In this document: positions 47,741-63,532 of the stretch, piece after piece
Layout: each line of letters starts with the position of its first letter
How positions within the stretch are numbered: position 1 is the first letter of the stretch
Source of the DNA: Amphiura filiformis
Lineage: Eukaryota; Echinodermata; Ophiuroidea; Amphilepidida; Amphiuridae
Reading direction: 5' to 3'
DNA: 64,000 nucleotides
Assembly (NCBI RefSeq): GCF_039555335.1
Contig: NC_092639.1
Span: forward strand, 34,504,353 to 34,568,352
Position numbers and translations under genes: made by a program
Notes under the pieces: generated by a model
Seen by the model: only the letters and a program-made list of their open reading frames with translations
What the model was told of the DNA's origin: nothing
Databases searched by the model: none

Positions 47741-48261
47741 TCGTATCCTACTATCGGATCGTTGAAATAAGAAAACCTCATCACGAATTCACTCACCTTC
47801 CTACACCACCAGTTGAAATAAAACTCAAACCTTCCCGTGTTATTCCTTAAAACAACATGTAACTTCATTAATAAAAAATTGAAATCCTAGTATGACCCGT
47901 TATCGAAAATTTTGTTTGATAAACATCAACAAAAGGTAAAATTCTCAGGAGCAGAATGCACATGGCAAATGGCGGCTCTAATGCTGGTTTCATACTTTCA
48001 TGTTGCTTGCCGCTGATCGGTATGAGCAGTGCAGCTAAACGGACATGAATAAGGCTTACGATTGGCTGATACGTCATCTCATAAAAAATTAGTCTCAGGT
48101 CAGACTGTATGTGGCTATCACGGGTTTGTTAGGATCGACGAGCGCTTGTTTAGACCCCCGGGGTCAGACCGACACAATCTGGTTGTGTAGTAGACTATCA
48201 TCGTGACGTCCACATTGGAACCCAGTTGAAACCATTGGAGTACGGAAGAAATGTTCATTAA
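47741..48261. repeat. Right arm of the inverted duplication, proximal part
   Basis: Matches the left arm in reverse from CCTACTATCGGATCGTTGAA outward. Homology breaks exactly at TTAA (48,258-48,261), where the 5.1-kb element is inserted, and resumes after TTAA at 53,385. Confidence 0.8.
48129..48257 (+). pseudogene. Duplicate exon fragment interrupted by the TTAA element (first part)
   Basis: Corresponds to the middle of the exon at 46,421-46,714 in reverse orientation (TTAGGATCGACGAGCG, GACCGACACAATCTGGTTGT, CATCGTGACGTCC). The rest of the exon is at 53,389-53,479, 5.1 kb away. Relative to the left copy it has a small insertion (about 48,146-48,161) and no homologous ATG. The interruption and indels mean this duplicate no longer encodes the protein. 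Confidence 0.6.
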
Positions 48262-48422
48262 GGGTATACGATGCACAGCGTAATGTTTCCCATTATTACG
48301 TCTAAATAATCGCCATGGTATTGACTAGAAAAATACGCTAGAGGGGTAGTAATTCGGCATAACTTCGCTAAGACTCGTGATGAATCAGAAGACCGAGCGG
48401 ACCGAACTTACTTGAACTCAAC

Positions 48423-49742
48423 ATGGCTGCGCCCAGTGTCTTCACACACGATAGTTGTTGTCAAAATCAATCGCATTATTTGCCTCGTTTACCGACGTTT
48501 TTGGACAAGTTTGCAATAGGTTTTCAATTCACCATATCAGAGAAGCAAATAATAAGATGGACTAAGGACAAATATTGCCACGGACATCGAATACAGTCAA
48601 TACACGGCGAAAACATGACGAGATTTGTTCCATTGACCAACACGTACTGCACTGCCAGTGTTTGTGTCTGTGTGTACAGCTATTGTTTGTGTACGTGTAC
48701 GAATCTGCAAGGTGGGTTTCTTTTTATATGAGGATTACATTTGTTTTGCAAACTAAAATGACACAACATTAGGGCTGCGCAATAATTATGAGCTTAGGCC
48801 TGTGGGAGGGGGATTTTAGTGAGTCGAAGAGGGATTTTGGCAAGCCGAGAAGGGGGGAGCAATTTTGGCTCACATTCATGGGATACCATGAATGTTTGCC
48901 AAAAATTGCTTGCCCCTCCCCCCTTTCTCGGCTTGTCAAAAATTACTTGCCCCCCTCTTGGCTCATTAAAATGTCTTTCCCCCAAAAAATAATACCCTCC
49001 CACATGCCTTGGGCCTTGGCTCATAATTATTGCACAGCCCTGGCTAATGTTGTGTCCTTTTAGTTTTTTGGGCTGAGAGGGGGTGCAATTTTTGGCGGGC
49101 CAAGTCCAAGAGGGAGGGGGCAAGCAATTTTTGACGGGCTGTTTGGAAATTTTATCCCCCTGGGGGCTCTTAATTATTGCACAGTCCTTAACCATGTGAA
49201 CTGGCATTATAGGATTCTAGGAAAACATGATTTCACTCCATCTGCAAACAATATACTTCTAAGATTTAATTTTAGGATAATTATACCCAGATAATTAAAT
49301 TGCCCGATCTGGAAGGCTTTCTCATTTCAAGATTTAACTAAAAAGTAAACAATAGCATGTCAAATTTATTCGTATTACATCAATTGTCTTTTGTATGCAC
49401 TCGGCCATTTTTCTTCTATTCCGCTACCAACTATCATGAGTACATAGGAATTTTAAATAAACCGTGGCCAGTGTGATTTTCAATTTAAAAAGCGAGTGCA
49501 TCCGAGTTAAAAGAATAAAACTAAAAGCATCACTGTCAGGTAAAAGGCGGTCCACAGTCCTGATAATTTGTAATTAATCATTGGCTATTTTTTTTCTAAT
49601 TCTAATTACAGATGCAGTAGAACAACTGAAGATAATGGCACAATTCTTGAAAGTAAAAAAAGATGATGGTTTGGAAGTGGACAGCTGGCATCTGTTATGT
49701 GTTGCATGTATTCAAAACTCTCCAAACATGCTGCCTAACTGA
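48423..49742 (+). CDS. Two-exon gene inside the TTAA element, unrecognised product (139 residues)
   Basis: Exon 1 (48,423-48,711) starts ATG in a good context (ACATGG), 96 codons plus one base, donor GTGGGT. Exon 2 (49,612-49,742) follows a pyrimidine tract and TTACAG, and continues in the matching phase (GAT codon across the junction) for 42 codons to TGA. The peptide starts MAAPSVFTHDSCCQNQSHYL, has a basic middle (QIIRWTKDKYCHGHR), a Cys/Val-rich low-complexity stretch (about 79-92) and a C-terminus containing EQLKIMAQFLKVKKDDGLEV. No membrane helix or known domain is visible. The start lies 160 bp inside the element's left end. The phase-consistent junction argues for a real gene; the TG-rich stretch before the donor is a caution. 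It could be an element gene or a captured host gene. Confidence 0.5.
48750..49067. mobile_element. Foldback element in the intron of the plus-strand gene
   Basis: The ends AACTAAAATGACACAACATT and GCGCAATAATTATGAGC are mirrored at the right by GCTCATAATTATTGCACAGC and AATGTTGTGTCCTTTTAGTT. Interior arms around CATTCATGGGATACCATGAATG are also inverted. A further partial arm ends at about 49,190 (CTTAATTATTGCACAGTCCT). Confidence 0.7.
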
Positions 49743-50256
49743 AAAAGTCAAGAATTTAATTTTTCGAAGAAAAATCTTACCTGGAGGTTGACTATTTTAT
49801 AAGAACTTAAATACTTGCATAGCGATTTTATGTGGTGCATACACTAACTACATGCATGATGCACTGGTAAATATTTGCTCTAATTATAAAAACAATAAGG
49901 CACTCAACAAGTGACACTCACAATGTGTGATGCCTACAACTGCAATGCAGAATTCCTTATAGACTGTATGTAGCTAGCATAGAATGATTGGAAATGTCCG
50001 ATGAGCAGGAACTTTTATTTGGTTAGCCTCAAGTTCAATAGTGACGTCTTTTCGTGGTTATGCCATACAAACCACCCTTGTATATACATGTGCGCTCTGT
50101 GCAATTAACTTAATGCTTGCAATTCAATACTCCACTGGCCCACCAAAATATACACCGATGTCACTACTGAACTTGAGGTAAACCAATGTATAGCCAAGGT
50201 TTCTGGAGGGGGGGTGATGGGTAAGGTGTACCTTCATTCCAATAATTAAAATTCAA
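49743..50256. other. 3' flank of the element's plus-strand gene, no further gene seen
   Basis: No canonical AATAAA close to the stop codon was noted. AT-rich, non-coding. Confidence 0.4.
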
Positions 50257-50391
50257 GGGGTTTCAGACCAGAAGGCCCCAATTGCAATAGCTGCCCTGTA
50301 GACATTATTTCTGCATTAAGTAGTGTACATATATCTCCAAAATATGACACCTGGCAGCTATTGCAGATAGGGCCTTCTGGTCCTAAACCCT
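50257..50391. mobile_element. Short foldback element, second copy of the 5,307 family
   Basis: The arms GGGTTTCAGACCAGAAGGCC and GGCCTTCTGGTCCTAAACCC enclose CAATAGCTGCCCTGTAGAC and CTGGCAGCTATTGCAG, the latter shared with 5,307-5,405. Confidence 0.65.
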
Positions 50392-51054
50392 TGTCTTGTA
50401 AATGCTTTATGCCTTTATTATTGGCAGACGACACTATTTCTCTCATGAAGATTAGCATTTTGGTTTTGGTGCCCCAGATTTTTGTCATTTTCAAGGCATT
50501 CTTCATCACCTTTTTGTCTTAGTGCCCTTAGTAGTCTTTTGGGAAGACTTGTGTGCAGGCTTCAAATTTCAGGATTTGTTTTTTTTGTGGGGGGCACATT
50601 TTCAAGCCTCCCTCCCAAAAACAAAATTGAAATTCAAGGCCTGCACACATTCCCACATTCCTTCCCAAAATACTAGTGACTGCCAATAGACAAAAAGAAA
50701 TGATCTTTATGTACTTATAAATAATTACTTAAGTTTTTACACCTATTTTTCTGATACATTTAAAAAGACAAGAGTTCATGAAATAAGCATGATGTAGTTT
50801 TGATCACTGTTTATTTTGAGATCTGTAAGAAAGTAAAAAATAAAAAAATAAAAAGCACAATTTGTTTAATGTTTTTTGTGTTTTGCATAAATAAGCAACC
50901 AAACCAAAATAGTTCAACAATGATGGGAATTTTTTACCAGCCTCCAGTGTGATGAAAGATATCCAGTATACTCTCTCAAAATTCCTCAACTTAAAAATCA
51001 ATCAATTGGATTAAAACATTTAAATGAAATTTGTGAATTCTAATCTATTAGAAA

Positions 51055-51200
51055 CATTCAATCTAATTCGATTTTTAATGTTAAAAAAATTGCTTGGATT
51101 GAAATCCAATTCGATTCAATTTAATTTGATTTTAATCCAAGGAGTTAAAAATCAATGTAAGCAATTTTTCATACCTTAAATTAAAATCGAATGAAATTGT
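51055..51200. repeat. AT-rich inverted repeat
   Basis: CTAATTCGATTTTTAATGTT, AAATTGCTTGGATTGAAATC and their inverses (GATTTTAATCC, AATGTAAGCAATTT, AACATT-like words, AAATCGAAT) form an imperfect palindrome. No known family. Confidence 0.45.
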
Positions 51201-51352
51201 ATTCTGTCTAAATTGAATATTTATAATAGATCTGAATAACATTTTACACATTCCATTACACCTAATTTATGAGTCACGACTTTCAATACTAGTATTGTTC
51301 TTCAATTAGCGACATTGAAGTGCGTTTCTGAACTCCGTCATCATTTCAGTCC

Positions 51353-52629
51353 TTATGTTGCATTTGTTTTGACTGCCTTTGCTGCAAAAAGTGACATGAA
51401 ATGGCTCACGAGGCATCCATCAATGATGACTACCAGTTGGTTGTTGCTTGTACAGTAGCTCTCATCTTTTAGCAGGCCTGAAAAAGAAAATATAAATTTA
51501 GACAATTTGTTAGGAAAGAGCTGGGACAGTGGTAAAAATAAAGTGTAAAAAAAAAGTGGTAAATAAAAATTTCAGACACCCCCTTTTTTGCATCAGCCCC
51601 CCCGTTACAAGTGTTTGTGAATGGTCCCTTAGCTGTTCCCTTGTTTACGAAAGTCTTGTTTCGCCACCGAGAATGTTACCCTGAACACCACCCCTGGTGC
51701 GGTCACTCACCAATTTAATTTATTTTTCATTTTCTCCCCGTCGGTGCCGTTCACAAACACTTGGTAACAGGGGACCTGATGCAATTTAATGGGAAAATAG
51801 GGCCCTTTCAGACCTAATATTATTTATTTTCAGAGCTCCGGTAACTAATGTTCTATGAGAAAAATTGAAAAATGAAGGTGATATTTTTGAAGTACCCCCC
51901 CTCCTTCAGAGGGGTAAAAAATTCAGCCCCCTTTTTGCATAGAATTAAATATAGTATTTTGTGAAAGAAAAAAAACCTTTAGGGGTATCATTTTCTCCGG
52001 GTGGTGTGGGACCCGCGGTAGGGGGTCATGAATACCTCTGGTGGGCAGCGTCAAATTTTTTTAAACCCCCTACCACTTTGAGCTACATTTTTATGACCCC
52101 CTGGCCCTCCTCCCTCCCATTTCAGGTCAAAACTCCCAACCTATTTTTATGGCGTAAACAAATTATACCCTTATTTTTGGTCTAAAATTCTATGCCCCCC
52201 CGCCCCCGTATATTCATACCCGGCACTTACCCCCCCCCCCAAAGAAAATGACAGCCCCCTTATAATATCATGGACAATTTCTACTGAAAATTCACCCCAA
52301 ATAAATAGTGGGAAAATTAATGTCTGCTATTTACAAAGAAATTACCCTTCACCATATATCCATCAGCATAAGCAATTAATATTTCACAGTGTTGTAAATA
52401 AGACATGTGGGCTAATTTCACAATTAGCGAAATTCACCATACCGGAAGCTCTGAAATGGTCCCAAAGTCGGTCGAGACATGGCCACTTTGCTGGATCGTG
52501 ACAAAAAGCTACCCTATAAACACAAAATTGTCCAGGACAGTAAAATTTTGTCCAGCCTCTCGGACCAACTGCATTGAAAGCTTCAGTTGTTCGTAATGAA
52601 GAAAAAACTTCAAGACAAATCACATTCAC
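51353..52629 (-). CDS. Spliced minus-strand gene inside the TTAA element, unrecognised product
   Basis: Upstream exon 52,443-52,629: acceptor ACTTAG before 52,629, 62 codons plus one base, donor GTATGG. Last exon 51,353-51,477: good pyrimidine tract and TTTTTCAG acceptor, continuing in phase (GGC across the junction) for 40 codons to TAA. The peptide contains FYCPGQFCVYRVAFCHDPAK, then WPCLDRLWDHFRASG, and ends with NNQLVVIIDGCLVSHFMSLF plus a short basic tail. The closely spaced Cys/His could bind metal, but I recognise no zinc-finger class. A 5' exon with donor GTAAGT at 52,810 is present, but its only ATG (52,835) reaches a stop after four codons and lies out of frame, so the initiator is unknown or the gene is decayed. 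It converges on the plus-strand gene of the element. Confidence 0.45.
51975..52265. repeat. G/C-rich dispersed repeat fragment in the minus gene's intron
   Basis: Opens with GGGGTATCATTTTCTCCGGG and closes with GAAAATGACAGCCCCCTTAT, an inverted pair. It resembles the G-rich fragment at 1,015-1,100. No gene. Confidence 0.5.
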
Positions 52630-52809
52630 CTAAGTTTGTAAGATATTCCCATTTTAAAATCGCATTTTCGTATCAAAATATTGCATACTGGGTCTCAAAA
52701 TCGCACTCCCTAATATCAGACAGTTTTCAATCTTTAAAAAATCAGGAAAAATCCATTTCTTGACCGTTTTTTACAGGGTTTGAAGCATTGAAAAGCTCAG
52801 TTTACTTAC

Positions 52810-52990
52810 CAGCGAGACGGCTACACGGAAACCATGTTGATTCACGCTATGCACTATGGGTAACCAATTTCCGAAAGTAGCCGATCACCGATTTATGAAT
52901 GAAATTGCAATGTTACTAACATTCGCGATGACGTCATTTCGTTACAAGTCACGAGCTACTCGCGCGCTGATTGGATGAATTCGCCGTCGT
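52810..52990 (-). promoter_or_regulatory. Likely promoter and non-coding first exon of the minus-strand element gene
   Basis: A perfect CRE palindrome TGACGTCA at 52,929-52,936 and a CCAAT box (ATTGG on plus at 52,970-52,974) sit just upstream, for the minus strand, of an exon-like stretch ending in a strong donor at 52,809. The layout is that of a housekeeping-type promoter near the element's right end. Transcription is inferred, not shown. Confidence 0.4.
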
Positions 52991-53027
52991 AGTAAATGAT
53001 TTTATATACGGAAACATTACGCTGTGC

Positions 53028-53374
53028 GATGTATTGTTGGTCGAAGCAGCAACAAAAAAATGTAGTTCACAGCATCTTGCGAATGGTAGTGAAAATTGCA
53101 TTGCTCAATTCATAGCGATCGTGTAGAAGAATTCAAATATCACAGATATACTTTTGTAGGTCCTGTGGTTCTTGAGTTGTTGTAAAGAGGGCTGAAACAA
53201 CAACACTTTTGTAAAACGTACATAACTCATTAACAACAATAAATTAAGCAAGTTTTCAAAGAATATGATTTGTAGAATGAACTTTTGCAAAACACCACAA
53301 GTGTTATTTTTCAATAACATATCGCTTTAGATTTAATGAAAATCAATTTTGTGGCTGCTTCGACCAACAATACC
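53028..53374. mobile_element. Nested foldback insertion in the right terminal repeat of the TTAA element
   Basis: The arms TATTGTTGGTCGAAGCAGC (53,032) and GCTGCTTCGACCAACAATA (53,354) are exact inverses, and they split the element's right inverted repeat into its outer 10 bp and inner 18 bp. The interior is AT-rich with no gene. Confidence 0.65.
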
Positions 53375-53384
53375 TCGTATACCC

Positions 53385-53625
53385 TTAACGGGACTGATGC
53401 AATGTGGCCATTTCTATGTTTGTACCGGGCAAGTACCAGGCATTCTTTGACACGGAGACTGCTACAAATTCGTCCAAAGGTAAGCAAAAGGTTGGCGATC
53501 GCATTTTTTTCAACTATGACTAAACTGTTTCAGAGTTGAGGTCCGCTAAAAGTAGACCATTTCGGGGGCTGTATTTAGTGTACATGTCGCATTTTGAACA
53601 ATGAGTGAAAACCGACTTTATTCCC
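53385..53625. repeat. Right arm of the inverted duplication, distal part
   Basis: Continues the homology of the right arm after the TTAA element: AATGTGGCCATTTCTATGTT, the exon end with donor GTAAGC, and GACCATTTCGGGGGCTGTAT. It fades near 53,625. Confidence 0.8.
53389..53479 (+). pseudogene. Duplicate exon fragment, part after the TTAA element
   Basis: Homologous to the end of the exon at 46,421-46,714, including the VPGKY-coding stretch (GTACCGGGCAAGTACC) and the donor (GTAAGC at 53,480). Compared with the left-arm copy it has lost about nine bases after GACACGGAG and carries other small indels; it no longer joins to its 5' half. Confidence 0.55.
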
Positions 53626-55870
53626 TGGTGGATTGTAGAGACGCTGTAGTAGACAGCCGTTCCCTGAGAATGGCTATATATACAAGTAGACATATAGAGT
53701 ACCGGTACTCTATAAGGCCAAAAAGACCAACCCTATTATTGGGCCCGACCCTACACTTTTTTTGTTGAAAAAAAAACCAAAAAAAAAAAAACCGATCGAC
53801 TAACCCCAAAACAAGCAAAACTTCAAAACTTTTTTTTATTTTCCGTCAAAAATATGACGATGTTCCTCTACATGTACATGGTCATGACCATGGCATGGTA
53901 TGCATATGTGACCCGTTCTGACAAAACCAGGAACAAGTCGCATTTTTGACATTTCATGATTTGAATAAAAATGTAAGCACAAAACAATAAGCTTCAAAAT
54001 GATACCAAAATTATATACATAGCATCAATATGGATGATTTTGTAAATGATACCTTTTTTTTTGCAAAATTGCCATTCCGAGTAATGTGCTAATTAGTTTC
54101 CTGCCTTACACAGGATTGAATAGGGATTATCATAGTTCAACTGACAATTATTAATTAAATAAAACCTCTTTTCGCCAGCCCATTCGGGGCTGGTACCTGT
54201 TTCAGGTTTGGGGTCAGTTTACTCAAGAGATTATATTTTAGTGGTATTGGAATGATTTTTTTTTTTACTTTTTGTGGATAAATTTTTTTAAAAATATTTT
54301 AATTCGATTTGTTAGGAAAAGTAAGTATGTTTTGCCGTTTCAACGAGCGAAAACGCAGTGAGTATTACCAAAGTTATGTTTGAACTAATTAATTATGACT
54401 TTAAAAGTTTAAAGGCCTAAATGTAACAATAATAGTTAATATATATAGCATCATATGGTCAGCAGAAGAAAATCTGACATCACCTATGATGTCATATCAG
54501 TGTCCTTGACCGGGGTCCTTACTCCTTGACCACTGAACAGCGTGATATCATGTTGATAACAGATCTATAGAATCAAAATCTTCATCATATCCTCGGATCA
54601 TATCACAGATTCTCAACAATCTGTGATCATATGGACCATATTGATATTGATATTGATGTGAAAGTAGTTATCTATCATATCCTGTGTCGTTTTATGGATA
54701 AAAATGACTCAAAATGTTATTGATGAAATGGTTGCTATCATAAACATCAGTTTTGTCTTTTCAACGGGAAAAATCCGATGCAAAATAAAGTTTTTAGGGC
54801 CTAGCTATAATATGGGCATAATTTATGCATATAGTATTGAACAATGTACCCCATTTGACATGCACTTATAGATAAATAAATTGTCTTACTTTATTAATTT
54901 AATAACTTCTTTATTATAAATAAAATGACACATAACTATTTGATTCATAAAATTACATTCAACAAAATGATTGAAGAGAAAACACACAAGGCACTAGGCA
55001 GACTGTTATAGAATGGAGTATGTAAGATGCCATGTCCATAGCTTCGCAGGGAGTTTCCGACTAGCAATCAACATGATCAGCACATTCAGAAAAACACAGT
55101 TTAAGAGTGAAGATTGTAGTGAGTAACCAGTCCTTTATAAATGTGCTGGCCACTATCTATTATAATATAGTAGGCTTAAACTATACATTGCGAATTAATT
55201 AAGTTATTTTAAAATAAAATGTACATGTAAGTTAACTCAAACCGGCAGTGTATATATCGAAAGCAGTGAAATCGGACATTCCTAAGCGAAGATATTGAGT
55301 TCGTAAGTTCTGGTATTACAAAATTGGAAATTGAGATATCGTGGGTAAAAAGCTGAAAAGACAAAAAAACCAACGACAACAACAACAACAACAACAACAA
55401 AACAAACAGACCAGAACAATTTGGAGTACATGTAATGAATTAAAAGAGTTGACATGAGATTAGGAATTAATGTTTTCTGCTGTTTCAGTGTGCATGTTCT
55501 CATCGTTGATGGTTTGGTGGACTGTCATGTAGATGTAAGCGTGATCCTAAAAATGCCTTTCACATTGACCAAAACTAATTACAAGACCTCTTCTACATTG
55601 AGGCTGGCTTTCCCTTTTAAAGGGAATTTTTATTAGTAAGTAATTTCAAGGATTTGAAAGTCCACTCAGTCCCAAGGTCAAATACCATGAAATTAAGAAT
55701 TCCAAAATTTGATTTTTGTTACGGGAATGTCATTTAATCTGTAAAGGCCTATACATGTAACTCAAAACTTGTCTGGCGACTTGTTCCGGGTTTTGTTGGA
55801 GCTGGTCACATAATATATTATATTAATATGCATGTTTTTCCTAGACTTATGCCTCCTTAACCCTAACCCA
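53626..55870. other. No gene seen
   Basis: AT-rich sequence. Noted: A runs at 53,770-53,790, a small hairpin ATCACAGATT/AATCTGTGAT at 54,605-54,630, and an AACAACAACAAC repeat at 55,375-55,398. Short open frames lack splice context. Confidence 0.5.
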
Positions 55871-55956
55871 ACTAGGTCTCACTAAAGCTCACTATTAAAA
55901 CCACTCTGGGTGCATGCATTCCACATGACTTGATGACGCAATCAGCCCAAGTCATA

Positions 55957-56135
55957 TATACCCAGGGAATCGTTGGCCGGGCCAACGTCACCTGTGTGGC
56001 TACATGCTGGGGATCTTCTGCATGGCATGCGAGGGGTCCCAGGCTCGAATCCCGGGGGTGCCAAGTGACTTTTCTCCTCATTGTCTCTCCTTTTTCGTTT
56101 CTTCTTTCCCTTCCGATAGCAAAAAAACCACGGGT
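55957..56135 (+). mobile_element. Possible tRNA-derived SINE
   Basis: GGCTCGAATCCCGGGGGTGCC (56,040-56,060) looks like a tRNA T-arm with a Pol III B box followed by an acceptor-like 3' end. Upstream GTGTGGCTACATGCTGG could be a degraded A box. The clover is not intact, so a SINE head is likelier than a gene. Inverted telomere-like words (TTAACCCTAACCC at 55,858 and GGGTAGGGTTAGGGTTAA at 56,131) bracket the region. Confidence 0.35.
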
Positions 56136-56529
56136 AGGGTTAGGGTTAAATAGAAGAGTGGACGTCATGATTAGACTGAATTCTTTGTTGTCTACCAACT
56201 GCGTATAAATATTGTGAGTTGCTTGAAAAGTCTAGCCACAAATTCGCTCACCGATAGCTTCACATTCGAGGCTAGAATGACTGCACATCTTCTGTGCATG
56301 AACAACAGGGTTTGAGAGATAAACAACCCAATCTCCTCCATTGATAATGTGTTTAATGAACTGTGCCTGAAACGGATTCCCCGCTAGCTCATCAATACTT
56401 CCCTTGTCTTATGCAAGTGTTCCGAAGATATCAAGACCAAAAAATATGCAAAACACATATTACATGTATGTCGAAAGTGTTTTGTACAAAGTGCAAAGTT
56501 CACTTCTTGAAATACCAGATGACTGGCCA

Positions 56530-57064
56530 GAGTATAGTCCCACCCGTTTTGGGTGAACATTTTTCAAAATTGGGGGTGGGACTATACTCGATTTCAAAAA
56601 AAAAAAAATTTATTTTATTTTTTTTTTAAAGATATTTTTTTTTTCGGCTTTAGAGTGTTCCAGGACCTAGACCTAAATGCTAGGATCATTCATGGTTGAC
56701 CTAAAAAAAAAAAAAAAAAAAAAATTTCAAGATATTTTGTATTTTTAATATGAAAATTGATAATTTGTATTCATGTCATAGTCTATTAATGATTTCAAAA
56801 TGCATTGAATTTGAATGCATTTTGAAATCATTAATAGAGTATGACATGAATACAAATTATCAATTTTCATATTAAAATACAAAATATCTTGAATTTTTTT
56901 TTTTTTTTAGGTCAACCATGAATGATATTTAGCATTTAGGTCTAGGTCCTGGGACACTCCAAAGCCGAAAAAATAAATAACTTAAAATATTTTTTTTTTT
57001 TTTCTAATTTCTGCAATTTTTCAAAATTGGGGGTGGGACTATACTCGAAGGTGGGACTATACTC
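56530..57064. mobile_element. 535-bp near-perfect foldback element
   Basis: The ends GAGTATAGTCCCACC and GGTGGGACTATACTC are inverted. Inside, about 190-bp arms mirror each other around 56,810 (for example ATGAAAATTGATAATTTGTA against TACAAATTATCAATTTTCAT). A 33-bp direct repeat containing AAAATTGGGGGTGGGACTAT lies on both sides of the palindrome (56,559-56,591 and 57,016-57,048). The palindrome would form a very stable hairpin. No coding capacity. Confidence 0.75.
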
Positions 57065-57080
57065 GCGTCAGTACGGTACT

Positions 57081-57191
57081 ATGGCGAGTTGTCAATGTTT
57101 ATCTCCTGAGCTGTTGGAGCATATTATTTTAAAATTACCCACAATGTACATTGATTCCGAGGTTGTGAAAGGGCTTATAGTGCAAAGTTAA
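57081..57191 (+). other. Short open frame with F-box-like start, doubtful
   Basis: ATG at 57,081 opens 36 codons (MASCQCLSPELLEHIILKLP at the start) to TAA. The LSPELLEHIILKLP pattern is reminiscent of the first helix of F-box domains, but the frame is short and there is no convincing donor. It may be chance, or upstream leader of the two-pore channel gene. Confidence 0.15.
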
Positions 57192-58270
57192 TGCTTCAAA
57201 TGTTATTCATGTGCAGTCAGAGTGAGTGGCCGTAGTCTACTGTAGTAGACCATTTAATTTATCATCCCTCTAATCCCTCTGAGCATGGAAACACCACTTA
57301 TCCTGTTCTGAATCTGATCCAACAGCTATAAATCTTCAACTGTACCCGAGAGAATCGCGCCACCCATGAAAAACACCAAGTAGTCACCAGGGGATGTGTT
57401 GTGTTTTTAAAATGCATGGAATGGTATGAATTGTTTATCAAAAAAGGAATGTATAGCAGTCTAGAGTGACCCTGGAATGTCACAAATTACTCATTCAGTT
57501 GTTTTCATTCATTTGGTCACGTGGATAAGCTTATTGCTTGATCATGTGGATAAGCTTATCAGGGTTAACATTTAGTGAGATATTTTCAAAAAGTTTTTAT
57601 TTTTGTGCTTTTACACCATACACTACAGTACACATTCAACTTCATGTGAATTGGAAAGAGACAGCTAAATAGTTACGAGCAGCCATAGGATTTATCTTAA
57701 GGAAACTGCAAATGCAGCAAACTGTTAAACTTGTCGAGTTATGAAAATCATGAAAATTAAGTACCACTTGATTATGTACTTTGTAAAATGAGTAATATAC
57801 AGCTGAAGCTACTTGGCATTTAATAAAAGGAACTGGAAATATTCTTGTCCCAGAATGAACTACATGTCCTTTGAAACTCTTGTACATCTTGGCTTGTACC
57901 ATATTGTGTAAGAGACTGGACAGACAGGAAGACCTACAATTCCCTGATATGACTGGCCAGGAAGATACAATGTATATGTGATCGACCAGTAGTACTGTCA
58001 CTGTGCAGTGTATGTACAATGTACATGTAGAGTGCATAGAAATGAACTTGTTGCAAGTGTAAACACATGGTAAACACTTATATTTTGATTTTGACTGTTG
58101 GATTTTGTTTATGTCAAATCTTTGTGGTGGATTAATGGATTTCCAGTGAATAGAAACTGAACTATTTCATGAATTCAAACTTCAATCAGTTTGAACTTTG
58201 TCTCAAGTGTCAACTGAATTTGAAAACTTTTGATAACTTGACATTATTATTGGCTGTTTTATAAGAGAAA

Positions 58271-63532
<5,262 letters not shown>

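Larger units (their letters stand above)
48262..53384. mobile_element. 5.1-kb TTAA-flanked DNA element carrying two convergent genes
   Basis: The target TTAA is duplicated at 48,258-48,261 and 53,385-53,388. The left end is GGGTATACGA-T-GCACAGCGTAATGTTTCC. The right end is its inverse, TCGTATACCC at 53,375-53,384, with the inner part GGAAACATTACGCTGTGC at 53,010-53,027, separated by a nested foldback insertion. Exact TTAA duplication is known for piggyBac and Kolobok transposons. Removing the element restores an exon homologous to 46,421-46,714. It contains a plus-strand gene (48,423-49,742), a minus-strand gene (51,353-52,629), other foldback elements, and no transposase that I can recognise, so it appears non-autonomous or carries captured genes. 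Confidence 0.8.
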
